From Bin87 sp963692995 (GTDB lineage Bacteria > Chloroflexota > Dehalococcoidia > Lucifugimonadales > UBA3495), in contig OY843611.1 of the NCBI GenBank assembly GCA_963692995.1, positions 248,001-312,000 of the forward strand: a stretch of 64,000 nucleotides of DNA. Reading direction: 5' to 3'. A program made the translations under genes and the position numbers. Positions 42,914 through 50,706 of the stretch are shown in pieces. Under the pieces are notes generated by a model. The model saw only the letters and a list, made by a program, of their open reading frames with translations. It was not told the DNA's origin and did no database searches. The number at the start of each line of letters is the position of its first letter. Position 1 is the first letter of the stretch.

Positions 42914-43549
42914 ATGCCCACGCGCTACGGCCCGCACCTGGCCGCGTTGTCCGCTCAGGCAGTTGCCGAACTAACCGGCCGCCATCGAGCGCGGGAACAT
43001 GCCTTGACCGTATCCCGCCAGGTGATCCGCCATTCGGCCAACGCCATTCGCGCCGTGCACCGCAATGACTTCGACGAGGCGCGTCGTCTCATCGCGGAAG
43101 CCGGCGAGCGACTGTCGGAAACGCGGCCCATACGGACGGATAACCCGGAGATTTACCATGCCGGGTTCCTTTCCGACGCGCGCAAGGAGTTCGCCGAGGC
43201 CAACATTACCCTTGCGGTAATCTCCGGCGGCGATATTCCCGACGCCGAGACGCTGAACATGGACCCGCCGGCGTACCTCAACGGTATGGCCGAGGTGATC
43301 GGAGAACTGCGTCGCTACATCCTGGACGCCCTGCGCCGGGACGAGACGAGTCGCTGCGAAGAGTTGCTGGAACTGATGGATGAAATCTACGGGATATTGG
43401 TCACGGTGGACTTTCCCGAAGGGGTGACCGGCGGCCTGCGCCACAGCACCGACGCCATGCGCGGCGTACTGGAACGAACCCGGGGCGATCTCACCATATC
43501 GTTGCAGCAAAGACGGCTGGAACGTAAACTCGCCGACCTGGGACAGTGA
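42914..43549 (+). CDS. Translin family protein
   Basis: This 211-residue all-helical protein matches translin, an octamer-forming nucleic-acid-binding family well known in eukaryotes and found in some archaea and bacteria. Characteristic segments are ALTVSRQVIRHSANAIRAVH, the following GFLSDARKEFAEANITLAVI, PPAYLNGMAEVIGELRRYIL, LLELMDEIYGILVTVDFPEG and RGVLERTRGDLTISLQQRRL. Eukaryotic translin with TRAX acts as an RNase in RNA silencing and tRNA processing; the prokaryotic role is unknown. Whether the catalytic acidic residues of TRAX are kept cannot be judged by eye. AGGAG precedes the ATG. A 17-bp duplication covers its stop. Confidence 0.85.
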   Translation: MPTRYGPHLAALSAQAVAELTGRHRAREHALTVSRQVIRHSANAIRAVHRNDFDEARRLIAEAGERLSETRPIRTDNPEIYHAGFLSDARKEFAEANITLAVISGGDIPDAETLNMDPPAYLNGMAEVIGELRRYILDALRRDETSRCEELLELMDEIYGILVTVDFPEGVTGGLRHSTDAMRGVLERTRGDLTISLQQRRLERKLADLGQ

Positions 43550-43574
43550 GGAACCCGGGACAGTGAGGAACCCG
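43541..43574. repeat. Perfect 17-bp tandem duplication at a stop/start junction
   Basis: GGACAGTGAGGAACCCG is present at 43541-43557 and 43558-43574. The first copy contains the translin TGA, the second the GTG of the next gene. A single copy would give an overlapping GTGA junction, as at 41857. The duplication appears to have separated the two genes and supplied GAGGA as a ribosome site. Confidence 0.8.
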
Positions 43575-44330
43575 CTGATCCCGTTCCGCGCTCCCGGTTT
43601 TGTCGCCGCCCGGTGGCGCAACGTGGCCCTGCTCTCCTGGCCCGTGGCCGATGAATTGCTGGAGCAGCTGCTTCCCGGCGGCCTGGAAATCGACCATTGG
43701 GGCGGCGCAGCTTACATCAGCCTGGTGGGTCTGTGGTTCGACGATCTTCGTGTCTTCGGAATACCGGCGCCGGCGCGACGGTATGAAGAGGTCAATCTTC
43801 GTTTCTACGTCCGGAGACCGCAATGCGCGGACGGCGGCGGGCCGGGAGTGATTTTCATTCGTCAGCTGGTTCCGCACCGTATGACAGCGTTTCTAGCCCG
43901 GCGGATTTACGGTGAACCGTTCCTGAGCGTCCCGATGTGGCACCGATTCGGCGGAGCGGATGCGGCGGACCCGGCCGGCGCATGCCGGGTTGAGTACGGT
44001 TGGCGCAGCCCTGGTCGCCAGGAAGGGTTTTGGCTGGAGAGCGATGCTGAACCCGGTTATGCGGCGCGAGGTTCGCTGGAAGAATTTCTGACCGCTCGCT
44101 ATTGGGGCTACAATGGGAAACCGGGAGCCGGCACCCGAGCGTACAATCTGATACGACCGCCCTGGGTGATCCGCAGAGCCGGCGTATGGGGCCTAGATTG
44201 TGACTTTGTTTCTTGGTATGGCGCTGACTTGGGCAGTGTGATGGCCGCTCCGCCGGCCTCGGCGCTGCTCGCGTCAGGCTCCTGGGCAAAGCTGAACCGG
44301 CCCAGAAAGCTAAAGGACGCCGCCGGCTGA
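43563..44330 (+). CDS. DUF2071 (YqjF-like) family protein
   Basis: The 255-residue protein resembles the DUF2071/YqjF family, an all-beta acetoacetate-decarboxylase-like fold. Marks are ARWRNVALLSWPVADELLEQ with LLPGGLEIDHWGGAAYISLV, the VNLRFYVR strand, GVIFIRQLVPHRMTAFLARR and YGEPFLSVPMWHR. The biochemical role is unknown. It starts with GTG 43563, within a 17-bp tandem duplication that also provides a GAGGA ribosome site. It is the last gene of the fmdB-fmdB-thiE-translin run. Confidence 0.78.
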   Translation: MRNPLIPFRAPGFVAARWRNVALLSWPVADELLEQLLPGGLEIDHWGGAAYISLVGLWFDDLRVFGIPAPARRYEEVNLRFYVRRPQCADGGGPGVIFIRQLVPHRMTAFLARRIYGEPFLSVPMWHRFGGADAADPAGACRVEYGWRSPGRQEGFWLESDAEPGYAARGSLEEFLTARYWGYNGKPGAGTRAYNLIRPPWVIRRAGVWGLDCDFVSWYGADLGSVMAAPPASALLASGSWAKLNRPRKLKDAAG

Positions 44331-44345
44331 TGGAGAGTCGGCAAG

Positions 44346-44375
44346 TTGAGATTGTTGCCCTGCGGTTGGTAGAAT
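44346..44375 (+). promoter_or_regulatory. Candidate sigma-70 promoter
   Basis: TTGAGA (44346-44351), an 18-bp spacer and TAGAAT (44370-44375) lie about 55 bp upstream of the start at 44430, in the only sizeable gap before the selenoprotein operon. This was judged by eye only. Confidence 0.35.
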
Positions 44376-44429
44376 ATTGCAGGCTTTGTTGAACCAATCC
44401 GCCGGATCCCGCTCTCTGGGGGCCTAATT

Positions 44430-45479
44430 TTGTCTGACCTCGCACAACGCTCTGCCGTGCATCCCTACCCGGATACCCTGGACGCCATCGAGGAATGCTA
44501 CCGGCGTGGCTGGACCGACGGATTGCCCGTTGTGCCGCCAACGTCGGACCGGGTCCAAGCCATGCTGGATGCGGTGGGACTGGAGCCGAGCGTAGTGCTG
44601 GGCGAGGTTCCGGTGCGGCGCCGGGCGCTTACGGCGGAGCAGGCGGCGGCCAATGCCGTGATGGCCGGCTGCCTGCCGGCTTATTTCCCCATCGTCCTGG
44701 CGGTCTTCCGCGCGCTTTTCGAACACGACCCCAACTGCATCCACGAGGTTTCTGCGGTCACCAACTCTACCGGCGTTCTGGTCATCGTAAACGGCCCGAT
44801 CCGCCGCGAGATCGGCCTGAACTGCACCGACAACCTGTTCAGTCCGGGCAACCGGGCCAACTCTACCATCGGCCGCGCCTTGCGGCTGATCCTGCTCAAC
44901 GTTTTCGAGCAGCGTCCCGGCCTTCTGGACCGGGGCTGCATGGGCAGCCTGACCAAGTACGGCGTGGTCATCGGTGAAGACGAGGAGAATAGTCCTTGGG
45001 AGCCGTTGCACGTCAGCCTGGGTTACTCCGCGGAGCAGTCCACGGTGACGGTGGCTACGATCCAGGACCCGTCGATGCACGCCAACCGCTACGGAGCGAC
45101 GGCGGAAAGCCTGCTGGATTCCATCGCCGACGGGATGTCGTCCCATGGCATGGCGGTGTACTTTGGGCGGGAAATCAAGTGGGTTTGGGTGGTTGGCCAC
45201 TGGCATTCCGAGCTGTTGAGTCGTTTGGGCTGGAGCCGCCGGGACATGCAGGAATACCTGTACGAGCGGGCCTGGCGCTCCGTAGGCGAGCTGAAACGTC
45301 TGGGCATGGTCAACGGGCCGGTGGAACCCGGAGATGACGATCAGCGCCGAATGTCCGTCGCCGGTCCGGAGGATATCCTGATACTTAAAGCCGGCGGGGA
45401 CAGCGGCATTTACAGCGAAATCATAATGAACTACTACGGCGTACCCGCAGTTACCATCCCAATCGACGTCGGCCACTGA
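44430..45479 (+). CDS. Conserved protein preceding the UGSC selenoprotein, unknown function
   Basis: This 349-residue protein has no assigned activity. Visible segments are YRRGWTDGLPVVPPTSDRVQ near residue 24, AAANAVMAGCLPAYFPIVLA near 72, HEVSAVTNSTGVLVIVNGPI and GNRANSTIGRALRLILLNVF near 145, a candidate redox Cys in RGCMGSLTKYGVVIGE, and GPEDILILKAGGDSGIYSEI at the end. It is soluble, with no signal peptide. It is followed after 22 bp by the selenoprotein, and the pairing suggests they form one enzyme or pathway. The frame opens at TTG 44430 with a GGGGG stretch upstream; no ATG is available nearby. Confidence 0.7.
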   Translation: MSDLAQRSAVHPYPDTLDAIEECYRRGWTDGLPVVPPTSDRVQAMLDAVGLEPSVVLGEVPVRRRALTAEQAAANAVMAGCLPAYFPIVLAVFRALFEHDPNCIHEVSAVTNSTGVLVIVNGPIRREIGLNCTDNLFSPGNRANSTIGRALRLILLNVFEQRPGLLDRGCMGSLTKYGVVIGEDEENSPWEPLHVSLGYSAEQSTVTVATIQDPSMHANRYGATAESLLDSIADGMSSHGMAVYFGREIKWVWVVGHWHSELLSRLGWSRRDMQEYLYERAWRSVGELKRLGMVNGPVEPGDDDQRRMSVAGPEDILILKAGGDSGIYSEIIMNYYGVPAVTIPIDVGH

Positions 45480-45501
45480 TGACCGGGCGCAGGAGAGCGA
45501 G

Positions 45502-46065
45502 ATGACCACCGGAAATACCGCGACCGTACAACTGATCGATCCCACCGGGTTTGACCCGGGCGAGACTGCCCTGGCCCTGGCGGCCCGGACCGCCGACTTG
45601 CGCGGCGCCCGCCTGGGGTTGCTGGATAACTCTAAGGCCAATTCCGACGTGATCCTATGGGCCATTGCCCGGGAGCTGGACGCCGAGTTCGAGTTCTCCA
45701 ACATCTTCTATACCCGCAAGCACAGCGCCTCGTTGCCTCCGCATCCCGAAGTGCTGGCCGACCTGCACCGCAACGCCGATTTCGTCATCGCCGGCGTCGG
45801 AGATTGAGGGGGCTGCTCGTCGGGCAGTTTGCACGACGGAATTACTTTGGAGCGGCAGGGCATCCCGGCGGCGACGATCATCACGTCGGTCTTCGTGAAC
45901 ACCGCTCGCGCCTACACCAGGCTGATGGGAGTTCCCGACTTCCCGTACCTCGTTTGTACGCATCCCATAACCAACGCGGGAGCCGACGGGTTGCTGGAAC
46001 GGGCCCATACGTTGACCCCCGGCGTGCGGGGGCTGCTCAGCAACGGCGTCGTTCCCGCCGGCTGA
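45502..46065 (+). CDS. UGSC-family selenoprotein, read through in-frame UGA
   Basis: The frame starts at ATG 45502 (AGGAGAG upstream) and meets TGA at 45805-45807. It then stays open to a second TGA at 46063-46065, giving 187 residues with selenocysteine at 102. The two halves fit one family: before the UGA, ARLGLLDNSKANSDVIL, RKHSASLPPHPEVL and ADFVIAGVGD; after it, GGCSSGSLHDGITLERQGIP, then NTARAYTRLMGVPDFPYLVC and THPITNAG. The local motif is D-U-G-G-C-S-S, a variant of the D-U-G-S-C signature that names the family. A hairpin follows the UGA. The redox reaction is unknown. Needs selA/B/C/D elsewhere in the genome. Annotation as two fragments would be wrong. Confidence 0.85.
45817..45839 (+). 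promoter_or_regulatory. Candidate bacterial SECIS element
   Basis: CGTCG (45818-45822) pairs with CGACG (45834-45838). After a G-A mismatch, GCA (45824-45826) pairs with TGC (45830-45832), leaving a GTT loop; an outer U-G pair is possible. The stem begins 10 nt after the UGA, about where SelB-dependent SECIS hairpins lie in bacteria, and has G in the apical loop. Judged by eye; no energy was calculated. Confidence 0.55.
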
Positions 46066-46090
46066 TCTCGCATTGGAGCAACACTGAGTT

Positions 46091-47782
46091 ATGCCAGGAA
46101 TCGGGGATCTGTTCCGCAGGGTTTCCCGCCGCCCGTCCGGATCGGAAGAACCCGGTCCCGATCCTAATCCCGGTCGGTTTGAATCTCGGCCCTATTCCGC
46201 GCCTGATGCGGAAGCTGGCTCTGCTGCGGATGCCGTGTCGGCGGATGCCGTGTCGGCGGATGCCGTTAGCTCCGCCCCCGGCGTAGCGGTCTCCGACGCG
46301 CCGCCGGTCACGGCGGGAGACGACGTTCTGCACGATGACTACTTGCTGGCAACGTGCCCGTACTGCGGGCTGGAAGACCAACGGGTAGGCTCCAGGTGCG
46401 CCAATGGCAGCTGCGGCCAGGTCATCGTCCGGCTTCCGCCCTGGGCTCAGCATCGACGCCGGAACTGGCTGGGCCGCCGCTTTTCCTGGCGGCGCACTAT
46501 AACCGCGTGTATCATCGCGCTGTTCATCGTCTTTGTCATTTGGATCAACTATCCATTCGCACCAAACCCGGTGGTGCTGTTTAGAAATGCCTTGACCCAG
46601 ATGACCATTGACAGCGGGCCTGGCTTCTGGGCGGCGGCTGGCCGAGATCTGCGCCACAGTCGCTTTGTCGAATTAGGGCCGCCGCCGCCGTCGGGAATAG
46701 TCAGCGCGTGGAATGATACGATCCCGGGGGATCCGCTTGAGTCGGAACCCGTGGCGCAAGACGGTCATATCTATATTGGCTCGTCCGACGGCGTCTATGC
46801 GCTTTTCCACCACGACCTTTCCATGGTGGAAAAGTGGGAAGGGGAAACTCCGGGACGTATCACGGCGTCGGCGGCATTGGTGGGAGCGGATCTGTTTTTT
46901 GGCAGCACGGATCACACGGTCAACGCCTGGAGCGCTTACGACGGAAACGCGCGCTGGAGTTTCCCGGCGGAGGACACGGTAGAGGTCCCGCCCATGATTT
47001 CCGACGGCCTGCTTTACATCGGTTCGGGCGAAAGCTGGCTGTACGCTCTTGACGCCCATTCCGGCGCGGAGGTCTGGCGCACCCGGTTGGAGAGCAACGC
47101 CAGCGATGCGGTAGCCATCCATGACGGTCGGTTGTATGTAGGCGACGACAAAGGGATTTTTTACGTCCTGTCGGCCCGAACCGGCCAGGAATGGTTTAGA
47201 TTTCGAACCCAGCGGGCCGTCACCGGCCCGCCGGTGCTATCCGCGGACGGTGAGCGAGCCTATTTTACTTCCGGCGGGCAGTTGTATGCGGTGGATGCCC
47301 GCATCCGGGAAATCCCGGGTCTGTACCAGTTCAAACAGATCTGGGCGCAGCTCTGGTGGTGGCAAGTCCCCGGCATCCCGCGCCCACAGGGACAACAGGG
47401 CGGGATGTGGCGTTTTACCCCGGAAAATCCTTTGCAGGGATTGAAGAGCAGCCCGGCGCTGGCCAGCGACGAAGCCAGCGAGGAAGGTGGGGAAACGGTT
47501 TATGTGGGAAGCCATGACGGCGTCATGTATGCCTTGAACGCCATGGACGGTTCGCCCCGCTGGACATTCAAAGCGGATAACGATATCTGGGCCTCGCCCC
47601 TGGTGGTGAAAGACCGGCTGATTTTCGGCGATGATGACGGCAAGCTCTATTCATTGAACCGGGACGACGGCACATTAACGTGGAGCATAAATCTGGGAGC
47701 GGGCATCCGGATCCCGCCGATTATAAGCAGGGGGGTCATCATCGTCAGAACAACCGACGGCACGGTGTTTCGCATTGAGTAA
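46091..47782 (+). CDS. Membrane-anchored PQQ-like beta-propeller protein with zinc ribbon
   Basis: In this 563-residue protein, a low-complexity N-terminus with repeated AVSADAVSADAVSS is followed by a zinc ribbon near residue 95 (CPYCGLEDQRVGSRCANGSC), then one membrane helix near 138-158 (ITACIIALFIVFVIWINYPF). A large outer region of PQQ-type blades comes next (GHIYIGSSDGVYALFHHD, LLYIGSGESWLYALDAHSGA, LYVGDDKGIFYVLSARTGQE, ETVYVGSHDGVMYALNAMDG, DDDGKLYSLNRDDG). The Trp-docking repeats suggest a BamB-like or ligand-binding scaffold rather than a dehydrogenase. It begins 25 bp after the selenoprotein, so may share its transcript. Confidence 0.82.
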   Translation: MPGIGDLFRRVSRRPSGSEEPGPDPNPGRFESRPYSAPDAEAGSAADAVSADAVSADAVSSAPGVAVSDAPPVTAGDDVLHDDYLLATCPYCGLEDQRVGSRCANGSCGQVIVRLPPWAQHRRRNWLGRRFSWRRTITACIIALFIVFVIWINYPFAPNPVVLFRNALTQMTIDSGPGFWAAAGRDLRHSRFVELGPPPPSGIVSAWNDTIPGDPLESEPVAQDGHIYIGSSDGVYALFHHDLSMVEKWEGETPGRITASAALVGADLFFGSTDHTVNAWSAYDGNARWSFPAEDTVEVPPMISDGLLYIGSGESWLYALDAHSGAEVWRTRLESNASDAVAIHDGRLYVGDDKGIFYVLSARTGQEWFRFRTQRAVTGPPVLSADGERAYFTSGGQLYAVDARIREIPGLYQFKQIWAQLWWWQVPGIPRPQGQQGGMWRFTPENPLQGLKSSPALASDEASEEGGETVYVGSHDGVMYALNAMDGSPRWTFKADNDIWASPLVVKDRLIFGDDDGKLYSLNRDDGTLTWSINLGAGIRIPPIISRGVIIVRTTDGTVFRIE

Positions 47783-47805
47783 GTACCGCGTCAACTACCA
47801 AGAGC

Positions 47806-47873
47806 GCGCCCTCCAGGGCGCACGCGCCCAGCCGGGAGAGAGGGCCCTGGCCGGCGAGAGGGCCCTGGCCGGC
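47806..47873. repeat. Hairpin and 18-bp tandem duplication after the propeller gene
   Basis: GCGCCCT (47806-47812) and AGGGCGC (47815-47821) form a GC hairpin. Next, GAGAGGGCCCTGGCCGGC is exactly repeated at 47838-47855 and 47856-47873. Together they fill the gap between two converging genes. No U-run is present. Confidence 0.6.
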
Positions 47874-47943
47874 GAAGATGACTATGGCAGTTGCAGCTAC
47901 GCCTTCAACTAGCGCCCGGGCTTCGCTGCTGGCGTCCTCAACA

Positions 47944-48750
47944 TCAAGCCTCCCTTGCCGACGGGTATTCGGGCCGCCGGCGTTCGCGTAGCGCGGCCAG
48001 GCCCTCCTTCACATCGTCGCCGAAGAAGCCCAGGGCTTCGGCCAGGAGGGAGTAGTCGAAGGAGGTGTGGCCGGCCTGGCGGAGCCACTGGTTGAGGGCG
48101 CGCTTGGTGAAGCGGATGGCCGGTTGGGGGCCGTCGGCCAGGCGGCGGGCGACGCGCCGGGCGGTTTCCATCAGCTCGTCCCGGGGTACGGCCATGCTGA
48201 CCAGGCCGATGCGTTCCGCCTCCTTGCCGTCCAGGAAGTCGCAGGTGAGCAGGTAATACTTGGCCTTGGCCATGCCGCAGAGGAGGGGCCAGATGATGGC
48301 GGCGTGGTCTCCGGCGGCGACGCCGAGGCGGATGTGTCCATCGGTGATGCGGGCATCCTCGGCGGCGATGGAGATGTCGGCCAGGAGCGCCACGGCCAGG
48401 CCGGCGCCGACCGCGACGCCGTTGATGGCCGAGATTACCGGCTTATCCAGGTTCAGGATGTTATAAACGATGTCGCCGGCTTCTTTGGTGTTCTGGGCGA
48501 CGATGGCCGGGTTGTCGATGGCCTGCTCGATCATCTCGAAGTCGCCGCCGGCGGAGAAGGCGTCGCCGGCTCCGGTAACTATGACGACGCGCGCCTCGGG
48601 GTCGGCAGCGATGTCCAGCCAGATGCGGCTGAGTTCGTTGTGCAGGCGGAAGTTAGTAGAGTTCAGCGTCTCCGGCCGGTTCATCGTCAGGGTGATGATC
48701 CCGTCGGATTTCTCGATGAGCAGATGCTGGTATGCGGAGTAGTCGGTCAT
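47944..48750 (-). CDS. Enoyl-CoA hydratase/isomerase family protein
   Basis: This 268-residue crotonase-fold protein has the oxyanion-hole segment GDAFSAGGDFEMIEQ near residue 65 and SAINGVAVGAGLAVALLADI near 108, with ITDGHIRLGVAAGDHAAI following. The first catalytic Glu of classical hydratases is not clear (the position reads IRLGVAAGD), so it may be a related isomerase or hydrolase. It likely acts in acyl-CoA breakdown together with CoA-transferases. The next upstream gene is the repeat coiled-coil protein. Confidence 0.9.
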   Translation of the reverse strand: MTDYSAYQHLLIEKSDGIITLTMNRPETLNSTNFRLHNELSRIWLDIAADPEARVVIVTGAGDAFSAGGDFEMIEQAIDNPAIVAQNTKEAGDIVYNILNLDKPVISAINGVAVGAGLAVALLADISIAAEDARITDGHIRLGVAAGDHAAIIWPLLCGMAKAKYYLLTCDFLDGKEAERIGLVSMAVPRDELMETARRVARRLADGPQPAIRFTKRALNQWLRQAGHTSFDYSLLAEALGFFGDDVKEGLAALRERRRPEYPSAREA

Positions 48751-48776
48751 GTTCCCTCTCTGGCGAGATGCAGGCT

Positions 48777-49433
48777 TTACTCGTTAGCCGAAGTTGGCTC
48801 GAAATCCGGTGGCAGGTCGAAGGTAGGCCGTCCATCAGGTCGGTGGCTATGGGACAAGATAGCCATCATCAGCTGGTAGTGATTGCGTTGCATTTGCAGC
48901 TGCATCTGCCCCAAAGTATCTTTGATATCAGTGACTGACATTTGCAAGGCGTCGGTTTTTTCGGTGATCTGCGTCTGCAAGGCGTCGGTTTTTTCGGTGA
49001 TCTGCGTCTGCAAGGCGTCGGTTTTTTCGGTGATCTGCGTCTGCAAGGCGTCAGTTTTTTCGGTGATCTGCGTCTGCAAGGCGTCGGTTTTTTCGGTGAT
49101 CTGCGTCTGCAAGGCGTCGGTTTTTTCGGTGATCTGCGTCTGCAAGGCGCCGGTTTTTTCGGTGATCTGCGTCTGCAAGGCGCCGGTTTTTTCGGTGATC
49201 TGCGTCTGCAAGGCGTCAGTTTTTTCGGTGATCTGCGTCTGCAAGGCGTCGGTTTTTTCGGTGATCTGTGTCTGCAAGGCGTCGGTCTTTCCAGCTAGTG
49301 ACGTCTGGTTGGCTTCCAGACGACCGATGCGGTGCAGAATGTCGCCCATCTTTACCCAAAGGGCGATGACTGTGCCTAGCAGGAACATCAGTAAGGCGCC
49401 GTAAAAGAATGCCGGTATGATGCCAATGTCCAT
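48777..49433 (-). CDS. Membrane-anchored coiled-coil protein with 11-residue repeats
   Basis: This 218-residue protein has an N-terminal membrane helix at residues 5-28 (IPAFFYGALLMFLLGTVIAL), a short linker, then ten consecutive copies of TDALQTQITEK (two have Gly for Asp) and a partial eleventh from about residue 50 to 165. A glutamine-rich helix and a proline-rich tail follow. An 11-residue period is a hendecad, which favours a right-handed or nearly straight coiled coil. It is probably a stalk-like oligomeric protein with the coil on one side of the membrane. The array is nearly perfect at DNA level, so its length may vary between strains. Confidence 0.75.
   Translation of the reverse strand: MDIGIIPAFFYGALLMFLLGTVIALWVKMGDILHRIGRLEANQTSLAGKTDALQTQITEKTDALQTQITEKTDALQTQITEKTGALQTQITEKTGALQTQITEKTDALQTQITEKTDALQTQITEKTDALQTQITEKTDALQTQITEKTDALQTQITEKTDALQMSVTDIKDTLGQMQLQMQRNHYQLMMAILSHSHRPDGRPTFDLPPDFEPTSANE
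48944..49290. repeat. 33-bp minisatellite inside a gene
   Basis: About ten and a half tandem copies of a 33-bp unit (on the plus strand GCAAGGCGTCGGTTTTTTCG and so on) encode the 11-residue repeats of the gene at 48777. Copies differ at only one or two positions (GTCGG, GTCAG or GCCGG). The unit is a multiple of three, so slippage keeps the frame. Confidence 0.95.
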
Positions 49434-49487
49434 GGTTGATGACGCTCCGTTGTGCAGCGGTGTCGGGTCTTGGTACGGGCGATGATA

Positions 49488-50690
49488 CTACCAGACGATT
49501 TGCGCCGCTTGCAGCGCGGCTAACTCGGCCTCGGCCAGGCCCAGCAGGCCGCAGAATACTTCTTGGTTGTTCTCGCCCAACTCGGGCGTCCAACGCAGGG
49601 CGTCAGCCGGGGTTTCGGAGAAGCGCCAGGGCGGGGCAACGGCGTGTTGCTCGCCTTTTTCAGCGTGGGTTATCAACGGGAAGACGCTGCGGTCGGCCAG
49701 GTGCGAGTCGACCAGCAATTGATCCGCAGACCGGGAAGGGAAGGCGGCGACGCTGGCGGATTGAAGCAGCTCGGTCACCGCGCCGGCGCTGCGGCGGGAC
49801 GTCCATTCCGCGAGATGCCGCTCCAGTGCATCCTGGTTCTGCCAACGCCGGAAAGCGTCGGCATATTCAGCGGCATTGGCCCACTCCGGATTGCCCATCG
49901 CCTTTTGCAGCGCGCGCCATTCGGCATCGTTGGCGACGGCGATGGTGACCCACTGGTCATCTCCCCGGCAGGGGAACACGCCGTGGGGGGCCATGGCGTC
50001 ATCCCGGTTGCCCAAACGTGGGGCATCGCGGTCGTTCATGGCGGTGTCCATCAGGGTGTGGCCCATGAAGGCGGTGGCGACGTCACGGACGGCCACGTCG
50101 GCGCGCTGGCCGGTCTGGTGGCTACGGTGGGCGCACAAGGCCGCCACGGCAGAGAAGGCGGCCATCATGCCGCCGGTATGGTCCATGGCGTGGCGCAGTT
50201 CCACCGGCGGCCCGTCGGGGTAGCCGGTGAGGTAACCGAGGCCGCCCAGGGCGGCGAACATGGGCGCGTAGCCGGCGTAGCGGGCCTCCGGGCCGGTCTG
50301 TCCGTTGGAAGACAGGGACACCATGATGATGTCGGGCTTGATCTCGCGGAGTTGGGGATAACCCAGGCCCAAACGGGCCATCACGCCGGGGCGGAAATTC
50401 TCCAGCGCCACGTCGGAGACGCGCACCAGATCGTAGGCCAACTCCAGGGCGCGGGGTTCCTTGAGGTTGAGAGTGACGGAGCGCTTGCTGGCGTTGACTT
50501 GCTCGAAGGACGAGGGCGGCTTGCCGTACATGGCGTGGGGCCGGCGGGTAATGTCCAGCCGGGCCGCCGACTCGACTTTGATCACGTCGGCGCCCAGAGC
50601 CGCCAGGATCATGCCGGCGAAGGGTCCGGCGGCGTGGACGGAGAAGTCGGCGACGCGAACGCCGGCGAGGGGAGCGGATGATTCGGTCAT
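49488..50690 (-). CDS. CaiB/BaiF family CoA-transferase
   Basis: This 400-residue class III CoA-transferase begins GVRVADFSVHAAGPFAGMIL, then IKVESAARLDITRRPHAMYG, with the conserved EQVNASKRSVTLNLKEP and VALENFRPGVMARLGLGY. A C-terminal domain follows (DQWVTIAVANDAEWRALQKA). Asp is expected as nucleophile in the central part, but the segment RYAGYAPMFAALGGLGYLTG differs from the classical GFDLVAQ, which suggests the subgroup of two-half or formyl/fumaryl-type enzymes. ATG 50690 (MTESSAP) is chosen with AGGTGG upstream; the frame running to 50939 crosses another gene. Confidence 0.88.
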   Translation of the reverse strand: MTESSAPLAGVRVADFSVHAAGPFAGMILAALGADVIKVESAARLDITRRPHAMYGKPPSSFEQVNASKRSVTLNLKEPRALELAYDLVRVSDVALENFRPGVMARLGLGYPQLREIKPDIIMVSLSSNGQTGPEARYAGYAPMFAALGGLGYLTGYPDGPPVELRHAMDHTGGMMAAFSAVAALCAHRSHQTGQRADVAVRDVATAFMGHTLMDTAMNDRDAPRLGNRDDAMAPHGVFPCRGDDQWVTIAVANDAEWRALQKAMGNPEWANAAEYADAFRRWQNQDALERHLAEWTSRRSAGAVTELLQSASVAAFPSRSADQLLVDSHLADRSVFPLITHAEKGEQHAVAPPWRFSETPADALRWTPELGENNQEVFCGLLGLAEAELAALQAAQIVW

Positions 50691-50706
50691 AATTGCCACC
50701 TGGAAA

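Noticed and set aside
45805..45807. A simple nonsense mutation or pseudogene in the gene at 45502
   Set aside because: The frame after the TGA stays open for a further 85 codons, its sequence fits the same family, and the TGA falls exactly at the family's selenocysteine position.
48944..49290. Possible CRISPR or regulatory repeat array
   Set aside because: The 33-bp units have no spacers and translate into an 11-residue repeat of a coding frame.
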